Positions 57,167 through 64,000 of a stretch of DNA of 64,000 nucleotides are shown one piece after another. The position numbers and the translations under genes were made by a program. Numbering within the stretch: the stretch's first letter is position 1; each line of letters starts with the position of its first letter. The stretch lies in the NCBI RefSeq assembly GCF_000299035.1, contig NZ_JH921521.1, positions 150,647-214,646 of the forward strand, given 5' to 3'. The notes below the pieces were generated by a model. That model made no database searches. It was not told the DNA's origin and worked only from the letters and a program-made list of their open reading frames with translations. This DNA is from Bacillus bingmayongensis. Lineage in GTDB: Bacteria > Bacillota > Bacilli > Bacillales > Bacillaceae_G.

Positions 57167-58546
57167 CTATATATCAAGGCTTAACCAAGCCACACACTCC
57201 ACATGAGTAGTATGCGGGAACATATCAACAGGTTGTACTTCCTGTGTTTTATATCCGCCTTCTTCTAATACTTTTAAGTCACGTGCAAGTGTCGCCGGGT
57301 TACATGATACGTATACGACACGCTTTGGCTTCATATCAATGATTGTGTTTAGTAATGCTTCATCACAACCTTTACGCGGTGGATCAACGACGATTGTATC
57401 CGCGATTATGCCTTCTTTGTACCAGTTTGGAATGACTACTTCTGCTTCTCCAACTGCAAATTCAGCGTTTGTCATGTTGTTTAGTGCCGCATTTCGGTTT
57501 GCGTCTTCGATTGCTTCTGGGACGATTTCAACGCCATATACTTTCTTTGCTTTTTGCGCTAAGAATAGCGAGATTGATCCGATTCCACAATATGCGTCGA
57601 TGACTGTTTCGTTTCCATCTAGCTTTGCATATTCTAATGCTTTATCATATAGCACCTTCGTTTGTTCTGGATTTACTTGATAGAAAGAACGTGCTGAGAT
57701 AGCAAATTTAATGTCACCGATAAAGTCATAAATGTATTCTGATCCGTATAGGACTGTTGTTGTGTCTCCGAAGATTACGTTTGTGCGTTTCGTATTTACG
57801 TTTTGAACAATTGATTTTACATTTGGGAACTTCGCTGTAATTTCTTCGATGATTGCCTTTTTATTCGGAAGTTCTACCGTACGTGTAATGAAGACAAGCA
57901 TAATTTCCCTTGTTACTTGTCCATAACGAGCCATCACGTGACGAAGTGTTCCTTTATGACGTTCTTCGTTATACGCCGCGATACCGTGTTTTTCGCAAAT
58001 ACGTTTTACTTCTTGAATTAACGTATCGTTTTCTTCTGCTTGAATTAAGCATGTTTCCATATTAATGATGTCATGCGTCCCTTGGCGGTAGAAGCCAGCT
58101 ACAAGTCCGCCTTCACGTTCTCCAATTGGCACTTGTGCTTTGTTTCGATATACCCACGGGTTTTCCATACCAAGAACAGGATGAACTGGTACATCATGAA
58201 GTCCACCGATACGCTCAATCACGTCACGTACTTGTTTTTCCTTCGCCTTTAGTTGTCCTTCATACGTTAAGTGCTGAAGCTGACAACCGCCGCATTGATT
58301 GTAAACTGGGCACTCTGCATCTTTACGATACGGGCTTTCTGTATGAAGCTTCATTAAACGACCAAATGCGAAGTTTTTCTTTACTTTAATAACCTTAATT
58401 TGTGCTTCTTCACCTGGTAATCCGTTTTTCACGAAAATAGGATATCCTTTTACTTTCGCAACACCGGCACCATCATGTGTTAAATCTTCAAATACTACAT
58501 CTATAAACTCGTTTTTTTCAACTGGTGGCGTCATTTTATTAACCAT
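57167..58546 (-). CDS. RlmD/YfjO-type (uracil-5-)-methyltransferase
   Basis: 459 aa from the ATG at 58546 (GAGAGG upstream). An N-terminal TRAM domain (residues about 12-68) is followed by an iron-sulfur-type cysteine set (Cys79, Cys85, Cys88), the SAM domain ([16 protein letters not shown]) and the catalytic loop [15 protein letters not shown]. It methylates uridine C5 in rRNA or tRNA. The prophage is integrated at its 3' end: the core encodes THVECVAW and the lysogen reads LSLDI instead of LKLV, so the enzyme should stay active. B. subtilis yfjO next to yfjN (dus) has the same order. Confidence 0.88.
   Translation of the reverse strand: MVNKMTPPVEKNEFIDVVFEDLTHDGAGVAKVKGYPIFVKNGLPGEEAQIKVIKVKKNFAFGRLMKLHTESPYRKDAECPVYNQCGGCQLQHLTYEGQLKAKEKQVRDVIERIGGLHDVPVHPVLGMENPWVYRNKAQVPIGEREGGLVAGFYRQGTHDIINMETCLIQAEENDTLIQEVKRICEKHGIAAYNEERHKGTLRHVMARYGQVTREIMLVFITRTVELPNKKAIIEEITAKFPNVKSIVQNVNTKRTNVIFGDTTTVLYGSEYIYDFIGDIKFAISARSFYQVNPEQTKVLYDKALEYAKLDGNETVIDAYCGIGSISLFLAQKAKKVYGVEIVPEAIEDANRNAALNNMTNAEFAVGEAEVVIPNWYKEGIIADTIVVDPPRKGCDEALLNTIIDMKPKRVVYVSCNPATLARDLKVLEEGGYKTQEVQPVDMFPHTTHVECVAWLSLDI
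57185..57213. repeat. attR: attR core, 29-bp direct repeat
   Basis: Identical to 13851-13879. It lies in the last codons of the minus-strand methyltransferase gene; phage-derived DNA beyond it supplies LSLDI and a stop. Confidence 0.93.
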
Positions 58547-58682
58547 TTTCCGACCTCTCTTTTTCATAACACTGCGTTACATTTTATCATACTTATATGG
58601 TCTTTTTCTATTGGAAGAAAAAAAGCTATTGACGGTGCTTCTCTATTAATGTTACGCTACTACTAATTTAATACGGACGATG

Positions 58683-58757
58683 TTACCTCATATATACTTG
58701 ATAATATGGATCGAGAGTTTCTACCCGGCAACCGAAAATTGCTGGACTATGGGGAAA
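58683..58757 (+). promoter_or_regulatory. Purine riboswitch aptamer, guanine type
   Basis: Contains the conserved three-way junction text: ATATGG after P1, TTTCTACC and GGCAACCG in the loops, and GACTATGG closing the junction. The C in GACTATG, at the position equivalent to C74, indicates guanine or hypoxanthine rather than adenine. P1 pairs CCTCATA with TATGGGG. Confidence 0.9.
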
Positions 58758-58787
58758 ACTAATGAATATTAGCTTGTTTGTGTATAC

Positions 58788-58848
58788 AAAGACTCATATT
58801 GATTAGCTTTCTCTCATAGATGAAAGTGAATCCATATGAGTCTTTTTT
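58788..58848 (+). terminator. Riboswitch expression platform terminator
   Basis: AAAGACTCATAT (58788-58799) pairs perfectly with 58834-58845, followed by T6. Purine binding should favour termination, making this an off-switch. Confidence 0.85.
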
Positions 58849-58975
58849 ATTTTTTACTTTTCTAAAAGGTCAGACATCTTACGTATGACATAAAACTTCT
58901 CCTATTTTATTTATTAGTTATATAACGAGCGTTTTATGCAAAAACTTTATACGAACTTCTGAAAGGGGCAACTAC

Positions 58976-60172
58976 ATGCAATATGTAATGAGCGTTATCG
59001 GTATTCTTGCCGTGCTAGGTTTATGTTTTGCTTTGTCAAACAACAAAAGTAAAATCAACTTCCGTGCAATTGCTATTATGATGGGTTTCCAAATTTTAAT
59101 TGGTTGGTTTATGTTTGGCACAAAAATTGGTCAAGAGATCATCATTTTTATTAGTAAAGTCTTCAACAAGCTGATTAAACTTGGTACAACAGGTGTTGAC
59201 TTCCTATTTAATGGAATTCAAAGAGACTTTGTCTTTTTCTTCAACGTACTATTAATTATCGTCTTTTTTTCAACACTACTTTCTATTTTTAGTTATTTAG
59301 GCGTTTTACCATTCATCGTTCGCATTGTCGGCGGTGCGATTTCAAAAATTACCGGTTTACCACGCGTTGAATCATTCCATGCGGTAAACTCTGTATTCTT
59401 CGGTTCAAGTGAAGCATTAATCGTAATTAAAAATGACCTAAAGCATTTTAATAAAAACCGTATGTTTATCATTTGCTGTTCAGCAATGAGCTCAGTTTCA
59501 GCTTCTGTTACAGCATCTTATGTTATGATGTTAGATGCGAAATACGTACTAGCAGCACTTCCACTGAACTTATTCTCTAGCTTAATTGTGTGTTCATTAT
59601 TAACACCAGTTGATACGAAAAAAGAAGAAGAAACGGTTCAAAAATTTGAAAGAAGTCTATTCGGTGACAGCCTCATCGGTGCAATGATTAACGGTGCATT
59701 AGATGGTTTAAAAGTAGCTGGTATCGTTGCCGCTTTAATGATTGCATTTATTGGCGTTATGGAAGTTGTAAACTATGTGATTAGTGCAGCTTCAGGCGCA
59801 ATGGGACATGCGCTTACACTGCAACAAATCTTCGGTTATATTCTTGCTCCATTTGCATTCCTAATGGGTATTCCAGCACACGATATTATCCCAGCTGGTG
59901 GAATCATGGGAACAAAAATTGTCTTAAATGAATTCGTGGCCATTCTTGATTTAAAAGAAGTTGCCAAAACGTTATCTCCACGTACAGTTGGAATCGTTAC
60001 TGTATTCTTAATTAGTTTCGCAAGTATTAGCCAAATCGGTGCAATCGTCGGTACAATCCGCGCTCTTTCTGAAAAACAAGGAAGCGTCGTATCTAAGTTT
60101 GGCTGGAAAATGCTATTTGCATCAACACTTGCTTCTATTTTATCCGCTACGATTGCTGGATTATTTATTTAA
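58976..60172 (+). CDS. nupG: NupC/NupG-family purine nucleoside transporter
   Basis: 398-aa concentrative nucleoside transporter. About eight hydrophobic segments plus re-entrant loops. The family text is clear: GSSEALIVIKNDL and SSVSASVTASYVMML in the substrate region, and PAGGIMGTKIVLNEFVA in the C-terminal half. It imports nucleosides by proton or sodium symport. The guanine-type riboswitch in the leader marks it as a purine transporter, like B. subtilis NupG (YxjA). Confidence 0.9.
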   Translation: MQYVMSVIGILAVLGLCFALSNNKSKINFRAIAIMMGFQILIGWFMFGTKIGQEIIIFISKVFNKLIKLGTTGVDFLFNGIQRDFVFFFNVLLIIVFFSTLLSIFSYLGVLPFIVRIVGGAISKITGLPRVESFHAVNSVFFGSSEALIVIKNDLKHFNKNRMFIICCSAMSSVSASVTASYVMMLDAKYVLAALPLNLFSSLIVCSLLTPVDTKKEEETVQKFERSLFGDSLIGAMINGALDGLKVAGIVAALMIAFIGVMEVVNYVISAASGAMGHALTLQQIFGYILAPFAFLMGIPAHDIIPAGGIMGTKIVLNEFVAILDLKEVAKTLSPRTVGIVTVFLISFASISQIGAIVGTIRALSEKQGSVVSKFGWKMLFASTLASILSATIAGLFI

Positions 60173-60176
60173 TAAT

Positions 60177-60221
60177 AAATCACCCTCTCTTCCCTTTTAG
60201 TTTTGGATGTTAGGGTGATTT
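60177..60221 (+). terminator. Terminator of the nucleoside transporter gene
   Basis: AAATCACCCT / AGGGTGATTT (60177-60186 and 60212-60221), then T5. Confidence 0.85.
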
Positions 60222-60260
60222 TTTTATGATTAAGAATAACTAATTTAACAATGTAATCAT

Positions 60261-60276
60261 ATGCAATATTGCATAC
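60261..60276. repeat. Palindrome copy 1, ATGCAATATTGCATAC
   Basis: 16 bp identical to 62846-62861, including the 14-bp palindrome ATGCAATATTGCAT. It lies in the gap before the deacetylase pseudogene. The rest of 60222-60412 holds nothing recognisable. Confidence 0.6.
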
Positions 60277-60412
60277 ACTCTTCAACACGATTTCTCTTTT
60301 GTATATGAAGAAATAAATATATACTAGTATTGGCAAGAAGATGTATTTTTTCTGTTTACAGTGAAAGAAATATCCAACATTAAGCCCCCAAAAGTAGAAA
60401 AGCGTTTTTAAA

Positions 60413-60452
60413 GACACCTCCGAAAATAACTATTTTTGGAGGTGTTTTTTTT
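60413..60452 (+). terminator. Hairpin before the deacetylase pseudogene
   Basis: ACACCTCC ... GGAGGTGT with T8 following. No intact plus-strand gene precedes it directly, so it may be left from a deleted unit. Confidence 0.65.
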
Positions 60453-60484
60453 ATAAAGGACTATATAACTACCATTATTTTCAT

Positions 60485-61316
60485 TTGCAAAATTTTACAC
60501 AAGACAAAGCCCGTGATTTTGCTCTCCCATTTCATTTACAATCATTTCATTTAAAACGTGGAGAATTTCAAATTGAAACAGTGGGATTAAAAGAAGACAA
60601 CACAGAAGTTCCTCTAGTGAAATCTACGATTACATTCCAGCAGTATGTACCTTTCCTTATGTACCATGCTATTGAAAAATACCCTGGACCAAGTGATGGT
60701 GACTTAGGCTTATATGTACCACCAGAGCAATTTGAAAAACATATGCAATATTTGAAAACTAACGGTTATACAATGTTAACGTTTGAACGTTGGGGTGATG
60801 TAAATCGTGTCAATAAACCAGTCTTTGTAACAATGGATGATGGTCGGAAAAATAATATGAATGCTCTTCATATTTTACAAAAATTAAAAGATGATAAATT
60901 CTAGCCAGCGGCAACAGAATTCCTAATCTCAAATGATATCGATAAACCAAATCGTCTCACAATCGATGAGGTAAAACAAATGCTTGATTCAGGTATTTTT
61001 TCTATTCAATCGCATACCGCTAATCATGCAATGGTGGCTTATACAAGCAATTCTGATGAAGAATTACGTGCATCTAAAGAAAAAATTGAAAATCTTACAG
61101 GCAAAAAGGTCATCGCACTTGCCTATCCAGTAGGTTCTTATAATAATCCAGCTGTGGAAGAAACAAAGAAACATTATGAATTTGCAGTAACTACAGATCA
61201 TGAAACCCACATTACAAAAGGCACACCGAACGAACAATACTTAATTAAACTGCGCAATTGTTGGTCCTAATACAACAATTGCGCAGTTTACATCACTTGT
61301 AGAAGAAAAATATTAA
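60485..61316 (+). pseudogene. Polysaccharide deacetylase, three lesions
   Basis: Remnant of a secreted NodB-family deacetylase. FLMYHAIEKYPG, TFERWGDV and FVTMDDGRKNN (where TFDDG is usual) are the N-terminal part of the domain. The frame is cut by an in-frame TAG at 60902-60904, immediately after LKDDKF. It resumes with PAATEFLISND, SIQSHTANH and ALAYPVGSYN, which are the remaining catalytic motifs. No start codon or signal peptide is left at the 5' end. One extra base near 61256 shifts the last codons; correcting it gives RIVGPNTTIAQFTSLVEEKY and a stop at 61316. Confidence 0.88.
61250..61286. repeat. Perfect 14-bp inverted repeat at the pseudogene frameshift
   Basis: CTGCGCAATTGTTG (61250-61263) and its exact complement (61273-61286) with a 9-nt loop. 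The inferred extra A sits inside the left arm. Confidence 0.8.
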
Positions 61317-61446
61317 TAGATTTTTAGGCTGTTTTTATGAAAAAGTGGCCTTTTCATCCATCTATACTACTTTAAAATTAGCTTAAATTATAATTTGGAG
61401 CATGTAGACTCCCTTATAGAAATGTTATGATTTGTAAAAAAGTACC

Positions 61447-61490
61447 AAATATAAATAGAACTCAATCTCAGCTGAGCTCTATTTATATTT
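61447..61490 (+). terminator. Strong hairpin upstream of the aminopeptidase gene
   Basis: 18-bp arms with one mismatch or G-U pair (61447-61464 and 61473-61490) followed by T6. It would end transcription from the pseudogene side. Confidence 0.78.
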
Positions 61491-61547
61491 TTTAAATTTT
61501 CTTGTATTATGTATATAAGAAATCTTTCGAATAAAGGAGATTGTCAT

Positions 61548-62777
61548 ATGTCATTTGAACAAACATTAGAAAAGTATGCTGCTCTTGCAGTAAATGTCGG
61601 TGTTAATATTCAGCCCGGACAGACATTATCGATTAATGCACCACTTGAGGCAGCTCCATTTGTCCGTCTTGTTACAGAAAAGGCATATAAATCAGGCGCA
61701 AAACATGTATATGTAGATTGGAACGATGAAGTTTTAACACGTTTAAAATTTGACTTAGCTCCCGAAGAAGCATTCTCAGAATTCCCTGCTTGGAAGGCGC
61801 ATGCACGTGAGGAATTAGCAAAAGAAGGCGCTGCATTTATGTCTATCTATGCAGAAAATCCAGATCTATTAAAAGGTGTAGATGCAAAACGAATTGCAAG
61901 TGCTCATAAGGTTGCTGGAGAAGCAATGAAAGTATACCGCGATTATGTACAAGCTGATAAAGTAAGCTGGTGCGTTATCTCTGTTCCTACGAAAGAATGG
62001 GCAGCAAAAGTGTTCCCTGATGTTGCATCAGAAAAGCAAGAAGAAAAGCTATGGGATGCAATTTTCCAAGCAACTCGTGCAAATCTAGAAAATCCTGTGG
62101 AAGCATGGAAAGAACATGATGAAACATTACATAAAAAAGTAAATTACTTAAATGAAAAACATTATAAAGCTCTTCATTATACAGGTCCTGGAACAGATTT
62201 AACAATTGAACTTCCAGAAAAACACGTATGGGCTGGAGCTGGTAGCCTAAATGAAAAAAATGTACCATTTATGGCTAACATTCCAACAGAAGAAGTGTTT
62301 ACGATGCCATTAAAAACAGGTGTAAACGGACAAGTATCGAGTACAAAACCATTAGTATTTGCAGGTAACATTATCGATAACTTTACACTTACATTCGAAA
62401 ATGGGCGTATTGTAGACTATAAAGCTGATGTTGGCGAAGAAGCTTTAAAACATTTAGTTGAGACAGATGAAGGCTCTCATTTCTTAGGAGAGGTTGCATT
62501 AGTACCTCATGATTCACCAATTTCTAATACAAATATTTTATTCTATAATACGCTATTTGATGAAAATGCATCCTGCCATTTAGCAATTGGAAATGCTTAT
62601 GCATTTAATTTAGTTGGTGGTAAAACAATGACAAAAGAAGAGCTTGCTGAAAATGGAGCAAACTCTAGTATTACACATGAAGACTTTATGATTGGATCAG
62701 CTGAACTTGATATCGACGGTATTACAGCTGATGGAAAACGTGAACCTATCTTCCGTAAAGGTAACTGGGCGTTTTAA
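61548..62777 (+). CDS. ampS: M29-family aminopeptidase
   Basis: 409 aa from the ATG at 61548 (AAAGGAGA upstream). Thermophilic metalloaminopeptidase family (AmpS/aminopeptidase T): LEKYAALAVNVGVNIQPGQ at the N-terminus, LHYTGPGTDLTIELP in the middle and, near the C-terminus, the metal-site region FLGEVALVPHDSPIS and CHLAIGNAY. It removes N-terminal residues from peptides in the cytoplasm. Single gene with its own terminator. Confidence 0.9.
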   Translation: MSFEQTLEKYAALAVNVGVNIQPGQTLSINAPLEAAPFVRLVTEKAYKSGAKHVYVDWNDEVLTRLKFDLAPEEAFSEFPAWKAHAREELAKEGAAFMSIYAENPDLLKGVDAKRIASAHKVAGEAMKVYRDYVQADKVSWCVISVPTKEWAAKVFPDVASEKQEEKLWDAIFQATRANLENPVEAWKEHDETLHKKVNYLNEKHYKALHYTGPGTDLTIELPEKHVWAGAGSLNEKNVPFMANIPTEEVFTMPLKTGVNGQVSSTKPLVFAGNIIDNFTLTFENGRIVDYKADVGEEALKHLVETDEGSHFLGEVALVPHDSPISNTNILFYNTLFDENASCHLAIGNAYAFNLVGGKTMTKEELAENGANSSITHEDFMIGSAELDIDGITADGKREPIFRKGNWAF

Positions 62778-62796
62778 GAATACAAATTACTTAATG

Positions 62797-62832
62797 AAAA
62801 GAGCTGTTTTTCTAGAAAAAAACAGCTCTTTT
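62797..62832 (+). terminator. Terminator of the aminopeptidase gene
   Basis: 15-bp perfect arms (62797-62811 and 62818-62832) ending in T4CATTTTT. Confidence 0.88.
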
Positions 62833-62845
62833 CATTTTTAAACAC

Positions 62846-62861
62846 ATGCAATATTGCATAC
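62846..62861. promoter_or_regulatory. Palindrome copy 2, upstream of a peptide gene promoter
   Basis: Same 16 bp as 60261-60276. It lies 9 bp before a -35 box, a place suited to an activator or repressor. Confidence 0.55.
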
Positions 62862-62870
62862 TAAAAAGCA

Positions 62871-62899
62871 TTGCGAATCGTACGTCGTCTTAATATAAT
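62871..62899 (+). promoter_or_regulatory. Promoter of the 26-aa peptide gene
   Basis: TTGCGA (62871-62876), 17-bp spacer and TATAAT (62894-62899). A further TATAAT lies near 62921. Confidence 0.6.
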
Positions 62900-62951
62900 C
62901 AATGTATAAAGTTTTATTATTATAATATTCAAAACAAAAGGAGGAGTTTTC

Positions 62952-63032
62952 ATGACGACAGCAATTGCAATTTTAACATTCGTTGGTAAAGTAATTCCAT
63001 TAGTAACAGATCTATTGAAAGCACTCATGTAA
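62952..63032 (+). CDS. 26-aa amphipathic peptide
   Basis: ATG at 62952 with an ideal AAAGGAGGAG 6-9 nt upstream, its own promoter and a terminator. The whole peptide (starts MTTAIAILTF, ends LVTDLLKALM) can form one hydrophobic to amphipathic helix with net charge about +1. It resembles phenol-soluble-modulin-like or small membrane toxin peptides in size and pattern; homology is not claimed. Confidence 0.55.
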   Translation: MTTAIAILTFVGKVIPLVTDLLKALM

Positions 63033-63067
63033 ACTTATTCTCTTATATTAATTCATTCTCACATAAT

Positions 63068-63105
63068 AAAAAGGCTGTTTTCATTTTCAGAAAACAACCT
63101 TTTTT
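63068..63105. terminator. Bidirectional terminator
   Basis: AAAAAGG-CTGTTTTC ... GAAAACA-ACCTTTTTT, a near-perfect stem between the peptide gene and the convergent gabD gene. Confidence 0.8.
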
Positions 63106-63111
63106 ACTTTA

Positions 63112-64000
63112 TTATAATCCTAACGAGATATATTTAATTTCTAAATATTCCTCAATTCCAAAATGACCACCTTCACGACCAATACCACTTTCCTTAAATC
63201 CACCAAACGGTGCTTGTGCAACTGATGGAAGTCCATCATTCAAACCAATAATTCCATATTCTAATGATTCACTAATCTGGAATGCTTGACTAATGTCTTT
63301 TGTAAATACATATGCCGCTAAACCGTACGGTGTATTATTTGCGCGTTCAATTACTTCTTCAACCGTTTCAAATTTCGCAACAGGTGCAACCGGACCAAAT
63401 GTTTCTTCATTCATACATAACATTGTATCGTTTGCTCCTCCAATTACAGTTGGTTCAATAAAGTGACCATTTAACTCTGCAATTGTTTGGCCACCATAAA
63501 GAATTTCACCGCCTTTTTTGATTGCATCTGCGATATGCTCTTGTACTTTTTCTACAGCACTTGCATCAATAAGCGGTCCTACAGTCGTACCTTCTCCAAA
63601 TCCATCCCCTACCTTAAGCTGGCCTACCGCTTTTTGGAACTTTTCTGCAAATTCTCCATATACCGCTTCTTGTACAAATACACGGTTTGTACATATACAT
63701 GTTTGACCAGCGTTACGGAACTTCGAACCAATTACCGCTTCTACAGCTTTATCTAAATCTGCATCATTCATTACAATAAATGGGGCATGCCCACCTAGTT
63801 CAAGTGACACTTTTTTCATTGTTTTCGCTGCACCGCACATTAATTCTTTTCCGATTTCAGTTGATCCTGTAAATGAAACCTTTCTTACGCGCCCATCCTC
63901 CATCCAAGTATCAGCAATTGCCTTTGCACTACCTGTTACAATATTTAAAACACCTTTTGGAATATCTGCTTCATGTGCTAATTCAGCTAATTTTAATGCC
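63112..64000 (-). CDS. gabD: Succinate-semialdehyde dehydrogenase, partial (3' part)
   Basis: C-terminal 296 residues of an aldehyde dehydrogenase; the frame stays open to the window's right edge, so the N-terminus lies outside. Visible are VSFTGSTEIGKEL (cofactor loop), the catalytic Glu in LELGGHAPF, the nucleophilic Cys in NAGQTCICTNR, and EETFGPVAPVAKF. The ELGGHAPFIV and CICTNR text is typical of the GabD class, which oxidises succinate semialdehyde to succinate with NAD(P) in GABA breakdown. Confidence 0.87.
   Translation of the reverse strand, partial: ALKLAELAHEADIPKGVLNIVTGSAKAIADTWMEDGRVRKVSFTGSTEIGKELMCGAAKTMKKVSLELGGHAPFIVMNDADLDKAVEAVIGSKFRNAGQTCICTNRVFVQEAVYGEFAEKFQKAVGQLKVGDGFGEGTTVGPLIDASAVEKVQEHIADAIKKGGEILYGGQTIAELNGHFIEPTVIGGANDTMLCMNEETFGPVAPVAKFETVEEVIERANNTPYGLAAYVFTKDISQAFQISESLEYGIIGLNDGLPSVAQAPFGGFKESGIGREGGHFGIEEYLEIKYISLGL

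Noticed and set aside
1-64000. CRISPR array, tRNA, rRNA or insertion sequence
   Set aside because: No regularly spaced identical repeats, cloverleaf or transposase gene was seen on reading both strands.

Overview
The window is chromosomal DNA of a Bacillus cereus-group bacterium carrying one complete prophage. The evidence is the low GC content, strong AGGAGG ribosome-binding sites, Fur boxes and host proteins of recognisable Bacillus type: YfiY/YfiZ/YfhA-like siderophore uptake, a B. cereus-type N-succinyl-Arg/Lys racemase, a NupG-like transporter under a purine riboswitch, and an AmpS aminopeptidase. No tRNA, rRNA, CRISPR array or insertion sequence was seen.

Left host arm (1-13850). A Fur-controlled iron locus places a ferredoxin-NADP reductase divergent from a siderophore-binding lipoprotein and two permeases. 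It is followed by a SAM methyltransferase and a three-gene cluster (M20 aminoacylase, N-succinylamino acid racemase, GNAT transferase) that fits a D- to L-amino acid conversion pathway. Next come a YgjP-like metalloprotease, a YehS/DUF1456 protein, a pyridoxal-kinase-family gene and a tRNA-dihydrouridine synthase.

Prophage (about 13851-57213, 43.3 kb). It is bounded by an exact 29-bp direct repeat. It is inserted in the last codons of an RlmD/YfjO-type RNA methyltransferase gene (58546 to 57167, minus strand), and it supplies a replacement C-terminus. From left to right in the window: a secreted crystallin-like moron; the lysis genes (endolysin with signal peptide, holin, XhlA) and a tyrosine recombinase; tail genes (1595-aa fibre/Tal, Dit, 1660-aa tape measure, gpG/gpGT with a -1 frameshift, phi13-type tail tube); head genes (connectors, HK97 capsid, ClpP-type protease, portal, TerL, P27-type TerS, HNH). 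Then an ArpU regulator and a small tyrosine recombinase lie beside paired inverted-repeat sites. A long minus-strand early region of small genes leads to a DnaC-like loader and a replisome organiser, followed by Rha, Cro-like and CI-like regulators with shared operators. The right end holds an arbitrium-type module (AimR receptor, AimP prepeptide, a small acidic gene after a palindrome), a second XRE regulator with a LexA-type box, a membrane-anchored protein, a candidate type I toxin-antitoxin pair and the integrase.

Right host arm (57214-64000). It holds the methyltransferase gene, a guanine-type riboswitch with its nucleoside transporter, a thrice-damaged polysaccharide deacetylase pseudogene, the aminopeptidase, a 26-codon amphipathic peptide gene and the 3' part of gabD.

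How it fits together: lysis/lysogeny control combines CI/Cro operators, a possible SOS input and peptide communication. Late expression is probably driven through ArpU. DNA is probably packaged from a cos site between the HNH and TerS genes. The least described elements are the arbitrium variant, the twin AGTTAC-N18-GTAACT sites, several short plus-strand transcription units inside the minus-strand early region, and the small toxin locus with a masked ribosome-binding site.
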